From assembly GCA_031285975.1 (NCBI GenBank), contig JAITVE010000045.1, positions 1 to 12,650 of the forward strand: 12,650 bases of DNA, written 5' to 3'. The notes under the pieces were generated by a model. The model had not been told where the DNA came from. It saw only the letters and a program-made list of their open reading frames with translations, and ran no database searches. Both the position numbers and the translations under genes were made by a program. Positions 1 through 5,738 of this stretch are shown here, in pieces (position 1 is the first letter of the stretch; the number at the start of each line of letters is the position of its first letter). Origin of the DNA: Candidatus Adiutrix sp. Lineage in GTDB: Bacteria > Desulfobacterota > Desulfarculia > Adiutricales > Adiutricaceae.

Positions 1-228
1 CCCGTCGCGCACGGCCTTGCAGAGCATCAGGCACTGTTCCATAGTCACCGGCACGGTGCCGTCATACCCGAAGACCACCATGCCCATGGAGTCGCCCACC
101 AGGAGCATGTCCATGCCTGCGGCTTCGGCGAAAGCGGCGGTGGGGTAGTCATAGGCGGTGATCCAGGCGCACTGCTCGCCCTTTTCTTTCATTTCCTGGA
201 AATCCCAACGAGTGCGTTTTTTGGCCAT
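1..228 (-). CDS. panB: PanB-family 3-methyl-2-oxobutanoate hydroxymethyltransferase, paralogue 1 (N-terminal part only)
   Basis: Only the first 76 residues are present; the gene runs off the left edge. The family transfers a hydroxymethyl group from 5,10-methylene-tetrahydrofolate to 2-ketoisovalerate, giving ketopantoate for pantothenate/CoA synthesis in the cytoplasm. Seen here: the conserved TAYDY (residues 25-29), LVGDS with the metal-binding Asp at 46, and the TVPVTM segment (58-63). The ATG at 226-228 has a good AAGGAG ribosome site (minus strand, about 236-241), which decides the start. By eye it matches the neighbouring complete PanB at about 40% of aligned N-terminal positions, so the two are old paralogues, not a recent duplication. 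It lies behind a strong terminator (330-360) and I see no clear promoter in 229-329. The fold is secure, but whether it makes ketopantoate or acts on another 2-oxoacid cannot be told from this part. Confidence 0.88.
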   Translation of the reverse strand, partial: MAKKRTRWDFQEMKEKGEQCAWITAYDYPTAAFAEAAGMDMLLVGDSMGMVVFGYDGTVPVTMEQCLMLCKAVRDG

Positions 229-329
229 TGTCTTACTCCTTAACTGAGGTGATCGCGCAAGGCGGTTGTACGGCTCTGCCGGGAAACACGCTCGTTTTCC
301 TGACAGGCGAGCCGGTGGTCGAGCTTTTC

Positions 330-360
330 AAAAAAGCCCCGGAAAACATTTTCCAGGGCT
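330..360 (-). terminator. Rho-independent terminator after panB paralogue 2
   Basis: Read on the minus strand, 360 to 336 forms a stem of about 11 pairs with one mismatch (arm AGCCC-GGAAAA against TTTTCC-GGGCT) and a tiny loop around 347-348, followed directly by six U residues (330-335). It begins 10 nt after the panB-2 stop codon. The plus strand lacks a T-run on the other side, so it is directional. It separates the two panB paralogues, so full transcription of paralogue 1 needs read-through or a promoter I cannot see. Confidence 0.85.
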
Positions 361-370
361 TCGGACAAGG

Positions 371-1204
371 TCAATAGAGTTTGTCGAGCACCACTTCTTT
401 GTTGAAGCAGTATTCTTCCGAGGGGAAGCTGCCGTCCAAACTTTCGCTGTGGAACTGGTTCAGGGCCTGAACCATGTCGCGGCGAAGCTGGGCGAACTGT
501 TTGACGAATTTGGGCTTGAAGTCGCCGTACATGCCCAGCATATCCTGAAGCACCAGCACCTGACAGTCCACGTGCGGCCCGGCGCCGATGCCGAGTATGG
601 GCACCTTGCATTTGTCGCGCAGGAGCTTGCCGACGTTGTTGGGCACGCATTCCAGAACGATGGAGAAAACGCCCGCGTCCTGAAGGGTCAGCGCGTCGTC
701 CAGGAGTTTTTTGGCGCTCTCCGGGGTGCCGCCCTGCACGCGGAAGCCGCCCAGGGAGGTGACCGTCTGGGGGGTCAGGCCGATGTGGGCCATAACCGGG
801 GTGCCGCTGGTGACCACGGCCCCGATGGTTTCGGCCATTTCCACGCCGCCTTCCATCTTCACGCAGTCGCACATGGTGGCCTTCATCAGGCGGTTGACGT
901 TGGCAATGGCCTGTTGGGGGCTCTCGTTGTAGGAACCGAAGGGCATATCGCCGACGATGAAGGTGTTGGGCGCGCCCTTGACCACCGGGCGGATGTGGTG
1001 AATCATGTCTTCCATAGTCACGGGCACGGTGCTGGTATAGCCCAGCATGGTCATGCCCAGGGAATCGCCCACCAGGATGACTTCGGTTTCGCTGTCGTTG
1101 ACGATGGAAGCCATGGTGTAGTCATAGGCGGTCACATAGGTGAACTTCTTGCCTTCATCCTTATACTTCTGAAAGTCGAGGATGGTCATTTTTTTCTTGC
1201 TCAT
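371..1204 (-). CDS. panB: 3-methyl-2-oxobutanoate hydroxymethyltransferase (PanB), paralogue 2, complete
   Basis: The protein is 277 residues, close to the usual 260-280, with a TIM-barrel PanB fold. The family converts 2-ketoisovalerate plus methylene-tetrahydrofolate to ketopantoate. Visible conserved sites: TAYDY at 25-29; metal ligands Asp47 (LVGDS) and Asp86 (VGDMPFGSY); VKMEGG with Lys116/Glu118; HIGLTPQ (140-146); the catalytic-type Glu185 in VLECVP; PILGIGAG (202-209); and the C-terminal PSEEYCF. All residues expected for activity are therefore kept. The start ATG (1202-1204) follows a GAAGGGTG ribosome site. It lies 130 bp after vorC on the same strand, so it may be co-transcribed with the VOR operon, whose likely substrate is the same 2-oxoacid; a candidate promoter also lies between them (1289-1318). 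No panC, panD or panE is in view, so a non-pantothenate role for the tandem PanB pair is possible. Confidence 0.93.
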   Translation of the reverse strand: MSKKKMTILDFQKYKDEGKKFTYVTAYDYTMASIVNDSETEVILVGDSLGMTMLGYTSTVPVTMEDMIHHIRPVVKGAPNTFIVGDMPFGSYNESPQQAIANVNRLMKATMCDCVKMEGGVEMAETIGAVVTSGTPVMAHIGLTPQTVTSLGGFRVQGGTPESAKKLLDDALTLQDAGVFSIVLECVPNNVGKLLRDKCKVPILGIGAGPHVDCQVLVLQDMLGMYGDFKPKFVKQFAQLRRDMVQALNQFHSESLDGSFPSEEYCFNKEVVLDKLY

Positions 1205-1256
1205 AATACACCCTTCTTGTCCCGAATTTTACGGGAGACGCTTGTTGGATATCAAA

Positions 1257-1271
1257 AGCTCAAAGTGAGCT
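1257..1271. repeat. Perfect 6-bp inverted repeat in the panB-2 leader
   Basis: AGCTCA, a 3-nt spacer, then TGAGCT form a perfect palindrome about 53 nt upstream of the panB-2 start and about 10 nt after its predicted transcription start. On the minus strand the right arm is followed by TTTTG, so it could be a weak hairpin or attenuator, or an operator. The stem is short and its function is unknown. Confidence 0.4.
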
Positions 1272-1288
1272 GTTAAGGCTATGGTTTT

Positions 1289-1318
1289 GTTATAGCACGG
1301 TTGCCGCAATTTGGGCAA
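1289..1318 (-). promoter_or_regulatory. Candidate sigma70 promoter for panB-2
   Basis: On the minus strand, TTGCCC (1318-1313) and TATAAC (1294-1289) are spaced by 18 bp. The -10 is 5/6 to consensus and the -35 is 3-4/6. A short inverted repeat, GTTGCC with GGCAAC, covers the -35 side. Transcription from here would give a leader of about 78 nt. The gene could equally be read through from vorC, since I see no terminator between them. Confidence 0.4.
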
Positions 1319-1334
1319 CATTTCTCAGAACTGT

Positions 1335-1895
1335 TCAGCCCTGAGCGGCCTTCTTCAAAGCCTCGCGCCCGGCCTGGAAGGCCTTGCGGTTGAGCTCGGC
1401 CAGGTCGGGCCGTGAGGCCAGCTTTTTGCCGAACATGAAATCCATGGCTTTGTACACGGATTCCTCGGCCACGGCCTGGCTGGCCTCGAAGACCGCGCCC
1501 AGGGCGATCATGTTCAGCACCTTGGCGCTTTTCAGCCCGGCGGCCAGCTCGTTGAGCGGCAGCACGTAGTTGCGCACATCAGCGCGGCGCGGCGGATCGG
1601 GCACGATGGAGCCGTTGATGATGAACTGCCCGCCGGGGGCCACCATCTCTTCAAACTTCTCCTTGGACTGTAAATTCATGGCCAGGGCCAGCTGCGGCTT
1701 CTGCACCACCGGGGCCCCGATGACTTCATCGGAGATGACCACCGAGCAGTTGGCCGCGCCCCCGCGCATTTCCGGGCCGTAGGAGGGAATCCAGGAAACA
1801 TTGCGCTTTTCTTCCAGCCCGGCCTGGGCCAGAAGCTGGCCCATCAGCATGATGCCCTGGCCGCCGAAACCGGCAAATATCATTTCGTGCATCAT
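1335..1895 (-). CDS. vorC: 2-oxoacid:ferredoxin oxidoreductase gamma subunit (VorC-like)
   Basis: This 186-residue protein is the gamma (catalytic-domain) subunit of a four-subunit 2-oxoacid:ferredoxin oxidoreductase, which oxidatively decarboxylates a 2-oxoacid to the acyl-CoA while reducing ferredoxin, in the cytoplasm. The glycine-rich GFGGQG (residues 9-14) and SYGPEMRGG (38-46) are hallmarks of the POR/KOR gamma family, and the length is typical. Two ATGs lie together (1893-1895 and 1890-1892). An AGGAGG site inside the last codons of vorA supports the first, and vorA stops only 3 nt upstream, so translation is probably coupled. It is the last vor gene of the cluster. Gamma subunits of 2-oxoglutarate and 2-oxoisovalerate enzymes look alike; the Vor assignment rests on VorB and the PanB neighbours. 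Confidence 0.9.
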   Translation of the reverse strand: MMHEMIFAGFGGQGIMLMGQLLAQAGLEEKRNVSWIPSYGPEMRGGAANCSVVISDEVIGAPVVQKPQLALAMNLQSKEKFEEMVAPGGQFIINGSIVPDPPRRADVRNYVLPLNELAAGLKSAKVLNMIALGAVFEASQAVAEESVYKAMDFMFGKKLASRPDLAELNRKAFQAGREALKKAAQG

Positions 1896-1898
1896 GGC

Positions 1899-2639
1899 TC
1901 AGTCCTCCTTGAAAACGCCGAGCGGGTAATAGGGTATCATGTGGCTGTCCACCCACTGGCCGGATTCCACCGCGCCCAGGCCCCAGTTGGTGGGGCAGGT
2001 GGACAGGACTTCCACAAAGCCGAGGCCGCGCCCGGCCAGTTGCAGTTCGAAGGCTTTCTTGATGGCCTTGCGGGTCTGGTTAATGCGGGCCGGGGTATTG
2101 ACCGCCGTGCGGGTGACGAAGGACGGGCCGCTTAGGGTGGCGATGAGTTCGCTCATGCGCAGCGGGTGCCCGGCCAGGTGCGGGTCGCGCCCGGCGGGGC
2201 TGGTCTGGGTGCGCTGGCCGTCCAGGGTGGTGGGGGCCATTTGGCCGCCGGTCATGCCGTAGATGGCGTTGTTGACGAAAACCACGGTAAAGTTTTCGCC
2301 GCGGGCGGCCGCGTGGATGATCTCGGCCGTGCCGATGGCGGCCAGGTCGCCGTCGCCCTGGTAGGTGAAGACCACGGAATCCGGCCTGCCGCGCTTCACG
2401 CCCGTGGCCACGGCCGGGGCGCGCCCGTGGAGGGCCCCGACCATATCAACATTAAAGTAGTCATACGCCAAAATGGAGCAGCCCACCGAGGCCACGCCCA
2501 CGGTGTTTTCCCGCACGCCCAGTTCGTCGATAACTTCCGCCACCAGCCGGTGAATGATGCCGTGATGGCAACCGGGGCAGTAGTGGGTGGGCATGTCGGT
2601 CAGGGCCTCGGGGCGTGAAAATACCAATTTCTCTTCCAT
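1899..2639 (-). CDS. vorA: 2-oxoacid:ferredoxin oxidoreductase beta subunit, TPP-binding (VorA-like)
   Basis: This 246-residue protein is the thiamine-pyrophosphate-binding subunit. YCPGCHHG (20-27) is the family's N-terminal CPGC motif, and Cys21, Cys24 and Cys54 are candidate Fe-S or structural cysteines. GDGD (95-98) followed about 25 residues later by Asn123-Asn124 is the TPP/Mg binding motif. The TGGQMAPTT segment (130-138) is typical of beta subunits. I chose the ATG at 2637-2639 because a GAGGTG ribosome site (2644-2649) sits just upstream, overlapping the vorB stop codon. A GTG 12 nt further upstream (2649-2651) would start inside vorB without its own ribosome site. It probably pairs tightly with VorB and VorC. 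Confidence is high for the enzyme class and lower for substrate preference. Confidence 0.92.
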   Translation of the reverse strand: MEEKLVFSRPEALTDMPTHYCPGCHHGIIHRLVAEVIDELGVRENTVGVASVGCSILAYDYFNVDMVGALHGRAPAVATGVKRGRPDSVVFTYQGDGDLAAIGTAEIIHAAARGENFTVVFVNNAIYGMTGGQMAPTTLDGQRTQTSPAGRDPHLAGHPLRMSELIATLSGPSFVTRTAVNTPARINQTRKAIKKAFELQLAGRGLGFVEVLSTCPTNWGLGAVESGQWVDSHMIPYYPLGVFKED

Positions 2640-2643
2640 AGTA

Positions 2644-2649
2644 CACCTC
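2644..2649 (-). promoter_or_regulatory. Ribosome binding site that decides the vorA start
   Basis: GAGGTG on the minus strand lies 4 nt before the ATG at 2639 and overlaps the vorB TGA (2648-2650). This favours the ATG at 2639 over the in-frame GTG at 2651 and implies vorB-vorA translational coupling. Confidence 0.6.
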
Positions 2650-3700
2650 ACCGGCCCAGCAGTTTGCGGACGTCGGCCTCTACGTCGTCCAGTTGAATCA
2701 TCACTCCGCCCGAGCGCCCGTGGAAAGCCACCGGGGCACGGCCTTCCACGGCCAGCCGCACGTCTTCCACCATCTGCCCGGCGCTTTGCTCTATCGCCAA
2801 AAAGCCTTTGACCCGCTCCGCCAGGCGGCGCAAAGCCTCCGTGGGGAAGGGCCAGAGGGTGATGGGGCGCAGCACGCCCACTTTCAGGCCCTCGGCCCGG
2901 GCCCGGTTCTTGACGGTGAGGGCAATGCGGGAGCTGATGCCGTAAGCCACCAGCACCAAATCCGCGTCCTGGGTGTCGATTTCCTCATAGCGCAGTTCCG
3001 CGTCGGCGATGCGCTTATATTTGGCCTGCAACTCCCTGTTGCGCTCTTCGCAGACCGCCGCGTTGAGGTGCAGGGTGTTGATGATGTTCTTGGGACGGCC
3101 TTTGGCCCCCACCGCCGCCCAGGGCTTTTCCGGGAAGCTGGTCACGGGCTCGGGCACGCTCACCGGCTCCATCATCTGCCCCACCACCCCGTCGCTCAAA
3201 ATCAGCACGGGGTTGCGGTGCTTGTCGGCCAGTTCAAAGCCCAGGATGGTCAAGTCCATCATTTCCTGCACCGAGTTGGGGGCCAGGGTCAGCAGGCGGT
3301 AATCGCCGTGTCCTCCCCCCTTGACGCTCTGGAAGTAATCGCTCTGGGCCCCCTGAATGCAGCCCAGGCCCGGCCCGCCCCGCGCCACGTTGACGATGAG
3401 GCAGGGCAGATCCCCGGCGGAGAGGGTGGAAATGGTCTCCTGCTTCAGGCTGATGCCGGGGCTGGAGGAGGACGTCATGGCCCGCCGCCCCGTGGCCGCC
3501 GCGCCATACACCATGCTGATGGCCGCGATTTCGCTTTCGGCCTGGAGGAACACGCCCCCGGCTTCCGGCATATGCTTGGCGAAATACTCGGGGATTTCGG
3601 TTTGGGGCGTGATGGGGTAGCCGAAATAGTGGCGGCAGCCCGCCAGGATAGCGCCCATCGCGCAGGCTTCATTGCCCTTCAACAGTATTTTTTCACTCAT
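2648..3700 (-). CDS. vorB: 3-methyl-2-oxobutanoate:ferredoxin oxidoreductase alpha subunit (VorB)
   Basis: The protein is 350 residues, the usual length for VorB. It supplies the alpha chain of the 2-ketoisovalerate ferredoxin oxidoreductase, which makes isobutyryl-CoA, CO2 and reduced ferredoxin. Visible: [15 protein letters not shown] (26-40), characteristic of the POR N-terminal domain; QAESE with Glu56, likely the TPP-activating glutamate; [10 protein letters not shown] (76-85); [10 protein letters not shown] (104-113); and a C-terminal transketolase-like domain with VAYGISSR (251-258), [10 protein letters not shown] (278-287) and [12 protein letters not shown] (304-315). The frame stays open 90 nt upstream, but ATG 3700 has a GGGGAG ribosome site and lies 2 nt after the vorD stop, so that is the start. 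The sequence resembles VorB more than KorA by my reading. A branched or broad 2-oxoacid specificity is likely but not proven. Confidence 0.92.
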   Translation of the reverse strand: MSEKILLKGNEACAMGAILAGCRHYFGYPITPQTEIPEYFAKHMPEAGGVFLQAESEIAAISMVYGAAATGRRAMTSSSSPGISLKQETISTLSAGDLPCLIVNVARGGPGLGCIQGAQSDYFQSVKGGGHGDYRLLTLAPNSVQEMMDLTILGFELADKHRNPVLILSDGVVGQMMEPVSVPEPVTSFPEKPWAAVGAKGRPKNIINTLHLNAAVCEERNRELQAKYKRIADAELRYEEIDTQDADLVLVAYGISSRIALTVKNRARAEGLKVGVLRPITLWPFPTEALRRLAERVKGFLAIEQSAGQMVEDVRLAVEGRAPVAFHGRSGGVMIQLDDVEADVRKLLGR

Positions 3701-3702
3701 AA

Positions 3703-3933
3703 TCAACTCCCCTCGGCCTGCCCGGCTTCCCGGTACACGTCGATAACCACGTCCGGGCAGGTGCGGGCGCAGATGGCGCAGCCGGTGCATTCCTCGGGCC
3801 TGAGGCAGTCCACCGCCTGGTAGCCCTTGTGGTTGAGGCGATGTTCGGCAAAGGCCAAAATTTTCTTGGGACAGGCTTCAATACACAAGCCGCAGCCCTT
3901 GCAGAACTCTTCATGAAAGACGGTTCTGGCCAT
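3703..3933 (-). CDS. vorD: 2-oxoacid:ferredoxin oxidoreductase delta subunit, 2x[4Fe-4S] ferredoxin (VorD-like)
   Basis: This 76-residue ferredoxin-like subunit carries electrons from the VOR catalytic core to external ferredoxin. Two complete CxxCxxCxxxCP cluster motifs are visible: Cys11/14/17/21-Pro and Cys49/52/55/59-Pro. The length matches free-standing Por/Kor/Vor delta subunits. The ATG at 3931-3933 has a strong AAGGAG site (about 3942-3947). It is the first gene of the vorD-B-A-C operon and stops 2 nt before vorB. It follows the CoA-transferase by 150 bp on the same strand, so either a shared transcript or a promoter inside that spacer (see 3968-3995) is possible. Confidence 0.92.
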   Translation of the reverse strand: MARTVFHEEFCKGCGLCIEACPKKILAFAEHRLNHKGYQAVDCLRPEECTGCAICARTCPDVVIDVYREAGQAEGS

Positions 3934-3967
3934 AGAGTGTTCTCCTTAACGCGTTGTGCGTTGCATC

Positions 3968-3995
3968 GTAATACTAGAGCGCTTTTCTATTGCAA
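3968..3995 (-). promoter_or_regulatory. Candidate promoter for the vorDBAC operon
   Basis: On the minus strand, TTGCAA (3995-3990) and TATTAC (3973-3968) are 16 bp apart, about 35 nt upstream of the vorD start. Each hexamer is about 4/6 to consensus, so this is a weak call. It lies inside the palindromic element 3975-4078. Confidence 0.3.
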
Positions 3996-4078
3996 GGTAG
4001 TCTGCATGAAATGAAAAGCGCCCGGATGTTTACGTATTTTGCAATTTACTAAAGGCAGGTAAATTGCAAAATGCTCTA
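3975..4078. repeat. 104-bp palindromic (MITE/REP-like) element between the CoA-transferase and vorD
   Basis: The ends are inverted copies: TAGAGC at 3975-3980 and GCTCTA at 4073-4078, extending to 11 of 14 matching bases outward and inward. Inside are two hairpins. GCGCTTTTC (3979-3987) pairs with GAAAAGCGC (4013-4021). ATTTTGCAATTTAC (4036-4049) pairs perfectly over 14 bp with 4059-4072 around a 9-nt loop. It fills most of the 150-bp gap between the genes. I see no U-tract, so it is not a classic intrinsic terminator. It may be a small dispersed repeat, a processing or protective stem for the vor mRNA, or a regulator site. Confidence 0.6.
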
Positions 4079-4083
4079 ATATC

Positions 4084-5430
4084 TCAGGCGATGCGGTTTG
4101 ACCGCCGCCACAGGCCCAATTTCTGGGCCTCCTGAATCAATTCTTCGCGGAAATCCGGGTGGGCGATATTGATGATGCGCTCGGCCCGTTCCCACATGGA
4201 GCGCCCGGCCAACTCGGCCAAGCCCCATTCGGTGACCAGGCAGTGAATCTGCGAACGGGGGTCGGTGACCACCGCCCCGGAGGGCAAATCCGGCCGGATG
4301 CGGGATTTCAGCCGCCCCTCGGCCTTATCCATATAGGTGGAGGTGAGGCAGATAAAACTCTGCCCCAAAGGGGCCTGGTAGCCGCCGGTCACAAAGTCCA
4401 GCTGGCCGCCGGTGCCGCTGATTTGGCGGCGCCCGGCGGTCTCCGAAGTCACCTGGCCGCGCAGATCGACTTCCAGGCCGTTGTTGACGGTGACCACATT
4501 TTCGTTGGCGGCGATGATTGTGGGGTCGTTGATGTAATCAATGGGCAGGGTGCAGAAGCGGTCAAGGTCGGCCCGCATCCAGTCGTAAAAGGCCTGGCTG
4601 CCCATGGCGAAGGAAAACACCGAGCGTCCCGGCTCCACTTTTTTCACCCGGTCGGTGATTTTTCCGGCCAGGGCCATATCGCGGTAGGCGTCCACCAGCA
4701 TTTCGGTGTGCACCCCGAGCTCCCGCAAATCCGAGCGGGCGATCATGGCCCCCACGGCGTTGGGCAGGGCCCCGATGCCCAGTTGAATGGTCACCCCGTC
4801 CCGCAGCCGCTCGATAATCTGGGCGGCGATGCGGTTTTCCAGGTCGCCGAAGGGCACGGGATCCAAGGTCGGCAAATCCGGGGAAGAGCCTTCCACCACC
4901 ATATCCACCTGGCTCAGGTGGATGGCGTTCTCCCGCCCGCAAGGGACGGGCGGCAGCTTGTCGTTCACCTCCACCACCACTTTTTTGGCGGTTTCGCAGA
5001 TGGCCGCGCCGGAAGCGTTGGTGAAGGAGAAATTGAAATAGCCGTTCTCGTCCATGGGGCTGACCACGCTGAAGCTGACGTCCACCTCTAAGCTTTTGCG
5101 GTAATACAGCGGCATGTGGCGGAAAATCATGGGGATGTAGGAACAGAGCCCCCGGTCGCCGAGCTTCCGCTCATAGCCGGTCATGTGCCAGCTGTTGTAG
5201 ATGAAGTGTTCCCGCTCCGGGTCGCACTCCACGGCGGCCAGCGGGGTGACCCGCATCCCGCCGCGGATTTTCACGTCCGCCAGCTCGTCCCGCCGCAGGG
5301 CCAGGGCCGCGTCCAATTCGCGGGGGCTGGCCAGGCCGAAATGATAGTCCACCCAGTCGCCGCTTTTGACCACCCGGGCGGCTTCGGCGGCGGAAACCAG
5401 TTTACTCTTGTATTCAGTCCAAAGACTCAT
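4084..5430 (-). CDS. Acetyl-CoA hydrolase/transferase-family CoA-transferase (acyl-CoA:acetate type)
   Basis: The 448-residue protein belongs to the Cat1/But/4-hydroxybutyrate CoA-transferase family (COG0427), which moves CoA between an acyl-CoA and acetate or another acid through a glutamyl-CoA intermediate. Visible: GIGALPNAV (218-226), the catalytic-type Glu243 in GVHTEMLVDAY (239-249), NDPTIIAANENVVTVNN (301-317), GTGGQLDFVTGG (339-350) and the C-terminal TEWGLAELAGRSMWERA. The length is normal and nothing is missing. The ATG at 5428-5430 has only a weak GTGAG ribosome site. It reads toward vorD and away from the histidine kinase. Next to VOR, an obvious role is isobutyryl-CoA (or propionyl/butyryl-CoA) : acetate exchange, either releasing the acid or activating it. 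Substrate cannot be decided from sequence; pure hydrolase activity is less likely because the Glu and GGQLDF transferase motifs are intact. Confidence 0.87.
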   Translation of the reverse strand: MSLWTEYKSKLVSAAEAARVVKSGDWVDYHFGLASPRELDAALALRRDELADVKIRGGMRVTPLAAVECDPEREHFIYNSWHMTGYERKLGDRGLCSYIPMIFRHMPLYYRKSLEVDVSFSVVSPMDENGYFNFSFTNASGAAICETAKKVVVEVNDKLPPVPCGRENAIHLSQVDMVVEGSSPDLPTLDPVPFGDLENRIAAQIIERLRDGVTIQLGIGALPNAVGAMIARSDLRELGVHTEMLVDAYRDMALAGKITDRVKKVEPGRSVFSFAMGSQAFYDWMRADLDRFCTLPIDYINDPTIIAANENVVTVNNGLEVDLRGQVTSETAGRRQISGTGGQLDFVTGGYQAPLGQSFICLTSTYMDKAEGRLKSRIRPDLPSGAVVTDPRSQIHCLVTEWGLAELAGRSMWERAERIINIAHPDFREELIQEAQKLGLWRRSNRIA

Positions 5431-5478
5431 AAGCGCAACTCACTTGGGAAGTTGTTATGTCGGAATTCTATATTCACT

Positions 5479-5484
5479 ATAATA
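5479..5484 (-). promoter_or_regulatory. Possible -10 element of the CoA-transferase promoter
   Basis: TATTAT on the minus strand, 5/6 to the sigma70 -10, lies about 50 nt before the CoA-transferase start. The bases 17-18 bp upstream are GC-rich and show no -35. This would fit a promoter needing an activator, but the call is weak. Confidence 0.3.
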
Positions 5485-5559
5485 CCCCTTTGCGCCCCGG
5501 CCCGCCTCCAAGTTTATGTTTGATGCTTGTAAAATCTTGCGGGAATCTCAAAAATATTC

Positions 5560-5601
5560 CCCAACTTTTGATTTTTTGCGCCCAACTTTCATTATTTTGC
5601 G
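5560..5601. repeat. Two tandem 21-bp direct repeats, candidate operator of the AraC-type response regulator
   Basis: Copies at 5560-5580 and 5581-5601 share the pattern CCCAACTTT-N5-TTTTGCG and are identical at 17 of 21 bases, with every mismatch inside N5. A degenerate third start (GCCAAAC) follows at 5601-5607. The 21-bp period is two helical turns, so both copies face the same side of the DNA, as expected for direct-repeat half sites bound by AraC-family proteins. They sit between the divergent CoA-transferase and kinase promoters. Binding by the regulator at 7403-8140 is an inference from position and family. Confidence 0.6.
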
Positions 5602-5661
5602 CCAAACGACTGTATTAATGAAAAACATGGTTGTCAAACCGAAACGGGTTTTATCAAAAAA

Positions 5662-5690
5662 TTGGCATTTCGGCAAAAATGCGCTATACT
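5662..5690 (+). promoter_or_regulatory. Sigma70 promoter of the kinase/regulator operon
   Basis: TTGGCA (5662-5667) and TATACT (5685-5690) are separated by 17 bp; each hexamer is 5/6 to consensus with ideal spacing. Transcription would start near 5697. That lies downstream of two in-frame upstream start candidates (TTG 5631, ATG 5679) and so supports ATG 5739 as the kinase start, with a leader of about 42 nt. Confidence 0.65.
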
Positions 5691-5738
5691 AACAAAGAAG
5701 CATGGCCCCTGCACTTTTTGTTAATAAATGAGAAAAGT

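Larger units (their letters stand above)
5431..5738. other. Divergent AT-rich regulatory gap
   Basis: This 308-bp stretch separates the CoA-transferase (minus) from the histidine kinase (plus) and is markedly more AT-rich than the genes around it. It holds the 21-bp direct repeats (5560-5601), a sigma70 promoter for the kinase (5662-5690) and a TATTAT -10-like hexamer on the minus strand (5484-5479) without a good -35, as in activator-dependent promoters. I see no RNA gene or coding remnant in it. Confidence 0.7.

Noticed and set aside
266..1276. Long plus-strand open frame opposite panB-2
   Set aside because: Its sequence is His/Gly/Ala-rich low-information protein typical of the antisense of GC-rich genes; PanB on the minus strand is unambiguous.
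3701..3790. 30-residue upstream extension of vorB overlapping vorD
   Set aside because: It would overlap the second Fe-S motif of vorD; ATG 3700 has a ribosome site and starts the conserved VorB sequence.
2693..3823. Long plus-strand open frame opposite vorB
   Set aside because: Antisense shadow of a clearly conserved gene; no recognisable domain.
4036..4072. Intrinsic terminator for the CoA-transferase
   Set aside because: The 14-bp stem is perfect but AT-rich and is not followed by a U-tract in the direction of transcription, so I list it only as part of the repeat element.
5662..5690. Sigma54 promoter before the kinase
   Set aside because: GG and GC dinucleotides are present but not at the required -24/-12 spacing, while the sigma70 hexamers fit well.
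5631..5738. N-terminal extension of the histidine kinase from TTG 5631 or ATG 5679
   Set aside because: The added 36 residues look like no domain, and the near-consensus promoter 5662-5690 lies inside the extension, so transcripts would begin after these codons.
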